The notes under the pieces are model-generated. The model worked only from the letters and a program-made list of their open reading frames with translations. It was not told the DNA's origin and did no database searches. This document shows positions 59,171 through 64,000 of a stretch of DNA of 64,000 nt, piece by piece. Source of the DNA: Pseudoips prasinana (taxonomy: Eukaryota > Arthropoda > Insecta > Lepidoptera > Nolidae); the NCBI GenBank assembly GCA_951640165.1, contig OX621241.1, forward strand, positions 14,513,001 to 14,577,000, given 5' to 3'. The position numbers were made by a program, and so were the translations under genes. Numbering within the stretch: the stretch's first letter is position 1; the number at the start of each line of letters is the position of its first letter.

Positions 59171-59814
59171 CTAGATTTAAGGGGCCTCCCTTAAACCTAG
59201 GTCTGAGTCACACAATTTGACCATAGATAGCGTAAACAGCTTTTGCTGTATACACTATTTGCTGTATACGCAAAAGCATAGTGTAAGTGTTCAGTAGATG
59301 AAGTTATGCTATGAAAACTACATCAAAATGCCGTTTGGGCAAAATTGAAAAATACAGCTTGTTTAAAAGTTAACGTATAATATATTTTATTAGCTTCTCC
59401 TATAATTAACAGCACATACATAGTAGTATTTTTTACAGCAAAATATGTAAGAATATAATACAATAAAGGTATAATTAATAGATTATGTACTTACTAACTA
59501 CTTACAAAATACAAAAACAATTAAATATCAAGAAATATATGTATTTTATATAAAGATCAAATATACTGTTACTACACTATTAAAACTATCAAGACATAGC
59601 ATCACATACAACCTAACAGTTGTCTTACACGGGCAGTTTAATAACAATACATAACACTTTTCCTAGAAAAAGTGACTCTAGATATTTAATATGGAATTAT
59701 GGGTAAGAAGGATGGGAGTAGACTACCAGGGAGTATCATACATTAACTGAACATAATTTTGTACAGGAAGTTAATCTTTTGTAGGTTGCTTTTATTTAAA
59801 AAATTGTGTGACAT

Positions 59815-59990
59815 TATTTACACATGGCCATGTGGTCCCAAACTAAGCAGTTTGTACTATGGATACCAGATAACTGATATAACACATATTTTGTAAATGC
59901 ACAGATCCAGTACAAGCAGACATGTTCATGCACACAAATATCTATCCTGGGAATAAAAGGCAAGCATCTGCCAACCATGCCAACTGCATA
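59815..59990 (-). mobile_element. SINE family C, minus-strand copy
   Basis: GTGGTCCCAAACTAAGCAG, ACCAGATAACTGATATAACA, GACATGTTCATGCACACAAA and GCATCTGCCAACCATGCCAA, as in the copy at 5080; the B box is degenerate. Confidence 0.62.
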
Positions 59991-60330
59991 TTTGGCATGA
60001 TGGAAATGCTTTGAAAAATTAATTTGGTTAAGCTATGTCCACTATTCATGTTAAAATATTAAATAAACATTATATTTATTTATGATATTTGCCTTCAGCC
60101 ACATGAATTTAATCAGATTTATTTTCAACATCTAGGACTTGAGTGCATGTCCTATGATGTTGTCATCTTTAATTTTCTTCACTTCATAGTGTTCAGAATG
60201 AGGTGAAACACCAATACACATTTATTGTATTTATTTTACAAACCTGTCTATAGTGTTCCAATCTTACTATTCCCCTTTGAAAGGTTAGCCTGCTTGTGTT
60301 GAAGAAACTAATACTACATAACTGCACCTT

Positions 60331-60753
60331 TTAACATGTTCTTTTGATTTCTATAGAAAACGAACACTCATCACACCCTATTATAATTTTAGACGGTAAG
60401 GAGTCACTGTGGTCCAACAAATATGTCCCTCCACACCGACAGGGGTAAGAATAGACACCTTCAGGAGAAACCTCCATTTTCGATAAATAAATCGAGTCGT
60501 ACAATAAACATTCACTAAGTTCATGGCAAGAGAGTGTTGCATCATATTGTTTACGACACAAGGGGTCCTTTAAAACAGACCATGCTTTTTGAATTGTAAG
60601 GAAATCTTCATCATGTTGATTTTCAACTTTGTCCGGATGAGAACATAAAATCAGCCGTTTATAATTTTTCTTAATTTCTTCGCTTGTAGCATTTCTGTCG
60701 CATTCGAGTACTTTATAGAAATCTATGAATGTTTGGTGTTCTTCCATTGTCAT
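60331..60753 (-). CDS. DPH4: DPH4/DNAJC24-like J-domain protein, diphthamide biosynthesis
   Basis: Single-exon frame of 140 residues. The J domain spans about residues 10-75 (FYKVLECDRNATSEEIKKNY) with the HPD motif at 39-41. It is followed by a CSL/DPH-type zinc-binding domain: C105-x-C107 in PCRCGGTYLL and C127-x2-C130 in GCDECSFSIEI. This order and length (family about 140-150) identify DPH4, which delivers electrons and Fe in step one of diphthamide formation on elongation factor 2, working with DPH1-DPH2-DPH3 in the cytosol. Start: MTMEEHQ; Met3 is an alternative. It is transcribed toward SARM1 (convergent) and divergent from PPIH about 2 kb away. No introns and no damage. Confidence 0.93.
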   Translation of the reverse strand: MTMEEHQTFIDFYKVLECDRNATSEEIKKNYKRLILCSHPDKVENQHDEDFLTIQKAWSVLKDPLCRKQYDATLSCHELSECLLYDSIYLSKMEVSPEGVYSYPCRCGGTYLLDHSDSLPSKIIIGCDECSFSIEIKRTC

Positions 60754-61480
60754 GTATAGGGCAGGAATATAGAGAAATCGAATAGGTACCTGGAGTTTTG
60801 GTTATTTTCACTCTTTTCACTTATATCGCAGTGTCCAGCTCCATATTTAATCACAACCTTTTAACTTCACCCCTTAACGCTCTAAAATTGACTATAGACT
60901 GAATATCAAGAAAACAAATGAAAACTTAGAAATAGTAGGCATTTGTAGGTTTTGTTTGTAGGTTAAATACTCTTTGGGTTTTGTTTTGATTTTGATTAAA
61001 AAAAAGATAAACCAATTTTTTTATCGGTTTTAGGCCTTCTCTCTGCTTTTAGCCTTTTGGACTTATTTCTTCCGTATTTAGCTTCGAGCATATTATGTCT
61101 AAATGCTTAGGTTTATTACTCCTTGATTTATTTAAAAAAGTAAATCAATTCTCATAAACTTTCCTAATCAACCAGGGATTTTCAAAGCATATCACTCTCA
61201 ATAACGACCCTTGGGATCGATATCGATTTGCCAGGGGTCAACATAAACGAAAACTGATTTTGGGGGACAATGAGGTCTAAAATTCGAAATCAATTAATTA
61301 AAAAAAAAATCTGTGTGTACTTATGTACACGCGTTAGAAGTTATACTTCTTTGGCGTATGGAAAAAAATAACTAAAATGCAGTAGTGATTAACGATAAAT
61401 ATTAAAATTAATCAAAAAGATTTTATTTAAAGAAAAATACTAGAATATACAACTTGAACATAGTTATCAATTTTCATACC
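60754..61480. other. Upstream region of DPH4
   Basis: AT-rich with no convincing TATA box or initiator and no repeat that I recognise, except poly-A/poly-T runs near 60998 and 61300. Confidence 0.4.
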
Positions 61481-61482
61481 AC

Positions 61483-61620
61483 CTAGAACTAACTTCATGC
61501 TGTTAAATTTAGGTGTCAGTGTGCGCGCGCATCGTAAAAATTCACTCTCATCTAGAACTAACTTCATTCTGTTAAATTTAGGTGTCGGTGTGCGCGCGCA
61601 TCGTAAAAATTCACTCTCAT
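61483..61620 (-). repeat. 69-bp direct tandem repeat in an open frame
   Basis: Units 61483-61551 and 61552-61620 differ at about three positions. The minus strand reads DESEFLRCARTPTPKFN and DESEFLRCARTLTPKFN, so the 23-codon repeat keeps frame within a 110-codon ORF (61427-61759). No family recognised; the ORF's N-terminal part is SINE A antisense, so the whole ORF is probably not a gene. Confidence 0.6.
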
Positions 61621-61689
61621 CATTTTTCTCCATCGCGCCAAAAGAAGTATAACTTCGATAATTCTTATCTACTACTTGTTGCAAGAATG

Positions 61690-62065
61690 ATTGATCAAGC
61701 GGTAGCGTGTTCAACCGCAGATAATGAGAGCTTGGGTTCAAATCCCGGGTAGGGCCCAAAAAGGATTTAGCGACTTTTCCGTAAAAAGAAATTTCTTAGT
61801 TTCAACCCGAATTCTGGGAGTTGGCGGTAGTGTAATACCGTGCCTCGGAGAGCACGTAAAGCCGTCGGTCCTGTACCTGAACTCTTTCCGGTCGTGTCGC
61901 TAGTGGTCCTATTGGATCATGAGAGTGATGGAATAGAAAGTGCCCCTGTATTTGCGCACAGACTTGTGCACTATAATATGTCACGCGCAGTTGGCTAATC
62001 TGCATTGAGAGTATTGAGACTGGTCGCCGTGGCCGAATTTCGGCCGGGAGGATATTATAAGAATG
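61690..62065 (+). mobile_element. SINE family A, copy 4
   Basis: Head TTGATCAAGCGGTAGCG with B box GGGTTCAAATCCCGGG, then TTCTGGGAGTTGGCGGTA, GCCTCGGAGAGCACGTAAAG, GTGCCCCTGTATTTGCGCAC and CGGCCGGGAGGATATTATAA. The longest and best-preserved copy; it sits between DPH4 and PPIH. Confidence 0.78.
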
Positions 62066-62718
62066 ACATGGATATAGATTATTTAAAGAGGAAGTATCAT
62101 TCATTGTAGTCACAGATTTGAATTGTTTTCGATTGCTTCTACTTTACTTCTTCTATTGTCTGTAAGTAAGTATTGTCTGCATGACATAATGACGACTGTG
62201 TGAATTTTTGTGAACATATGGTGTCAAGATGACTTATTGAGGTCGAATACCAGAATGACCAAGATAATGCACTACTTTACAGAACCCGATAATAAACAAA
62301 CTAAATGGCACCTCTGAAAGTAAACATTTATTTTAATAAATTTTCCCCTAGAACATGTATGTACAATTCCAAATTGATGGAAAGATAAAATATGTAATTA
62401 GTTTGTAGCATGATAAACTATGTTAAAATAATAAAGGCTTAGGTACATACATTCCTGTTTATATTAAAATTTCAAGTTTTCATGTAGGTACAGATAATGT
62501 GTACGACTTAACTCAATTTATTGTTGGCAACACTGGTTCAAGCAGTCATAATATTGCTCTGTGCTTAATAGCATCTAATTTTTTTTAGGTTATCATTACT
62601 ATTTTGAAAACACAGTTCACAGTATTTGAAATAAAACAAATAAAAGAACATAGTATTTATTTAAATGGTGTGCTTGCTGGTACATTGAAGAAAAAATCGT
62701 TTGAGCATCTTAAACAAA
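62066..62718. promoter_or_regulatory. Upstream region of PPIH
   Basis: AT-rich sequence after SINE A. No TATA or initiator can be singled out; the PPIH leader probably lies in the last 100 bases before 62719. Confidence 0.3.
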
Positions 62719-62802
62719 ATGCCAACCTGGAATCAAATTCAATCCCAACTTCGGAACCCAAATAATCCTGTTGTTTTCTTCGATGTAACAGTGGGAACGA
62801 CT
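62719..62802 (+). CDS. PPIH: PPIH (cyclophilin H) exon 1
   Basis: ATG in excellent context (TTAAACAAAATG) opens 28 codons: MPTWNQIQSQLRNPNNPVVF, then FDVTVGTT, ending at the donor ACT|GTAAGT in phase 0. PNNPVVFFDV is the N-terminal strand of the cyclophilin fold, and the W-N-Q-I-Q-S-Q-L leader is characteristic of insect PPIH, the peptidyl-prolyl isomerase of the U4/U6 snRNP (PRPF4/PRPF3 complex). The expected continuation is EIGRM. The acceptor ATTATTACAG followed by GAA occurs at 63998, exactly at the window end, so the rest of the gene lies outside. Confidence 0.85.
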
Positions 62803-63997
62803 GTAAGTTATTATTCCTATTTGTTCTACCGGCCTTCATTGGTATGATATAGTAGCTATGCTGTATTCAATATTCCTTGTGACTTTTTATAATGAATGGA
62901 CATTACGCGAGCAATGATCGGGATCTAAGTATATCAATCATGTTTTTGTTTCATTGCGATATATTTATGTTTACTTACATAAAAACCATTTCGGTGTTAT
63001 GGCAAATAACATTCCATACTTGAGCCAAAACTTTGGAAAACATAAAAATCATATAAACATTCCTTGCTATTTAAAGCAAAAAATTTAGGCTCCTGCTAAG
63101 TTTCAGAGTTGAACAAATACGTACAAATTAACATCGACTTTACAAAAAAAACTTCTAATTGCAACATATTAACGTACATAACAAAAAACCAGATTAAATG
63201 ATATATTAAGATCTATAAATCCCATACATAGTTACAAAGGAACATTCAAAAGAATTCTATAACTCTTCGCAAAATATGTCCATTCCAAAGAGCTGTCACT
63301 GGTAGACGCACTTCATGAAGATTTTTGTTCTTTGTCATTCCATTCTGGCGGCCCCACTTTATTTTTTAATTCTTTACTCTATCCTTGTGACCATGGTGTT
63401 TCGATTCATACCAATTAATGGTGGACTGTAGTGGGGACTTTTGTCCTTGGGACGTAGGACCATCTACCTGTCACGGGGCAATATGTACTCGTGGATGTGT
63501 TAGTCCTTATTACCTCATCACTATGCCTAGCCTGGTTCATGGAGACTGTTGTAAAGTAATATTTAAGATCTTCATCAACACCATTGTATCAGATTTTAGT
63601 TTTCTACCACTATTCACAATGAGTATATCAGCTGAAAGTCATTCCCTGGACGAAAGTCTCCCTGAATAATCTCCACAGTGGCCATTCTTGCATCTAAGTA
63701 GTAGAGCTTTGCAAAACTCTTACAAGTTTGTCAGTGACCCTTTTCACCATTCAGGCACCTTCCTGCTCCAGCAGCTGTTGGTTCCATAAGCAATGTGTCG
63801 CACCCATTGCCAGTTCAGTTTGGCTAAAGTTTGGGATTGTAACATTTCTGATTTGTCCTTGCTGGGAATTTGATCTCCATAACTCTTTTGGTTATCTTAA
63901 GCTTTTTTGTGAAGCCCTGAATTATTGAAAGGTGAATTGAAGACAGTATTAATATTCCATCTAAAATATTGACTTACATCATTTAAAATTATTACAG
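62803..63997 (+). other. PPIH intron 1
   Basis: 1195 bases, GT...AG. The distal half (63600-63830) contains an RTE LINE tail; the rest is not recognised. Confidence 0.7.
63600..63830 (-). mobile_element. RTE LINE tail fragment, diverged
   Basis: ATATCAGCTGAAAGTCATTC, CTGGACGAAAGTCTCCCTGA, CCAGCAGCTGTTGGTTCCAT and GCCAGTTCAGTTTGGCTAAA follow the block order of the fragments at 1090-1340 and 40145-40370. Confidence 0.5.
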
Positions 63998-64000
63998 GAA
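63998..64000 (+). CDS. PPIH: PPIH exon 2 start (partial, runs off window)
   Basis: GAA (Glu) follows the acceptor TTATTACAG; this is the residue expected after VGTT in PPIH. Only one codon is visible. Confidence 0.65.

Noticed and set aside
1..64000. CRISPR array, bacterial operon or phage features
   Set aside because: No regularly spaced repeats with unique spacers and no ribosome-binding-site-led genes; intron-containing genes and Pol III retroposons show a eukaryotic nuclear genome.

Overview
The window looks like an insect nuclear genome, most likely a moth or butterfly (Lepidoptera). It is AT-rich, has short exons separated by multi-kilobase introns, and is packed with interspersed repeats of lepidopteran type: several tRNA-derived SINE families, R1-, RTE- and CR1-like LINE fragments, Tc1/mariner elements and palindromic MITEs. 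The species call is an inference from repeat style and was not tested by alignment.

Layout. Positions 1-13000 are a repeat-rich flank. A Tc1-like element, whose left inverted repeat is cut by the window edge, is split by a 5.8-kb TIR element (252-6061) that itself carries SINE and LINE debris. Then come dispersed repeats, hairpins and a short satellite, and a second complete Tc1-like element (11410-12969). Positions 13000-19260 are mostly unrecognised intergenic DNA with a 281-bp palindromic MITE.

From about 19.3 to 57.4 kb, on the plus strand, lies the SARM1 orthologue (Ect4/dSarm in flies). SARM1 is the ARM-SAM-SAM-TIR NAD+ hydrolase that drives axon degeneration and acts in stress and innate signalling. 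I reconstruct twelve exons with matching splice phases. They give 1119 residues, with W474, E521/Q522, R529 and H566/K569 of the allosteric nucleotide pocket and the catalytic Glu (E1012) all conserved. Three CpG-rich stretches (about 19.3-19.8, 34.56-34.88 and 48.9-49.3 kb) look like alternative promoters. The main stop is UGA followed by CUAG, the strongest known readthrough context. The frame stays open past it and, after splicing, into a further 112-codon exon.

The 16.6-kb second intron holds a complete mariner with an intact transposase and a 1.24-kb Transib-like element. The latter has RSS-like CACAGTG ends, a 5-bp target duplication and its own intron-containing ORF. Downstream of SARM1 are a minus-strand DPH4/DNAJC24 gene (diphthamide biosynthesis) and, divergent from it, the first exon of PPIH (spliceosomal cyclophilin H). 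The second PPIH exon starts in the last three bases of the window.

The host genes do not form a functional pathway with each other. The transposons show several layers of nesting. All statements come from reading the sequence; no database search was run.
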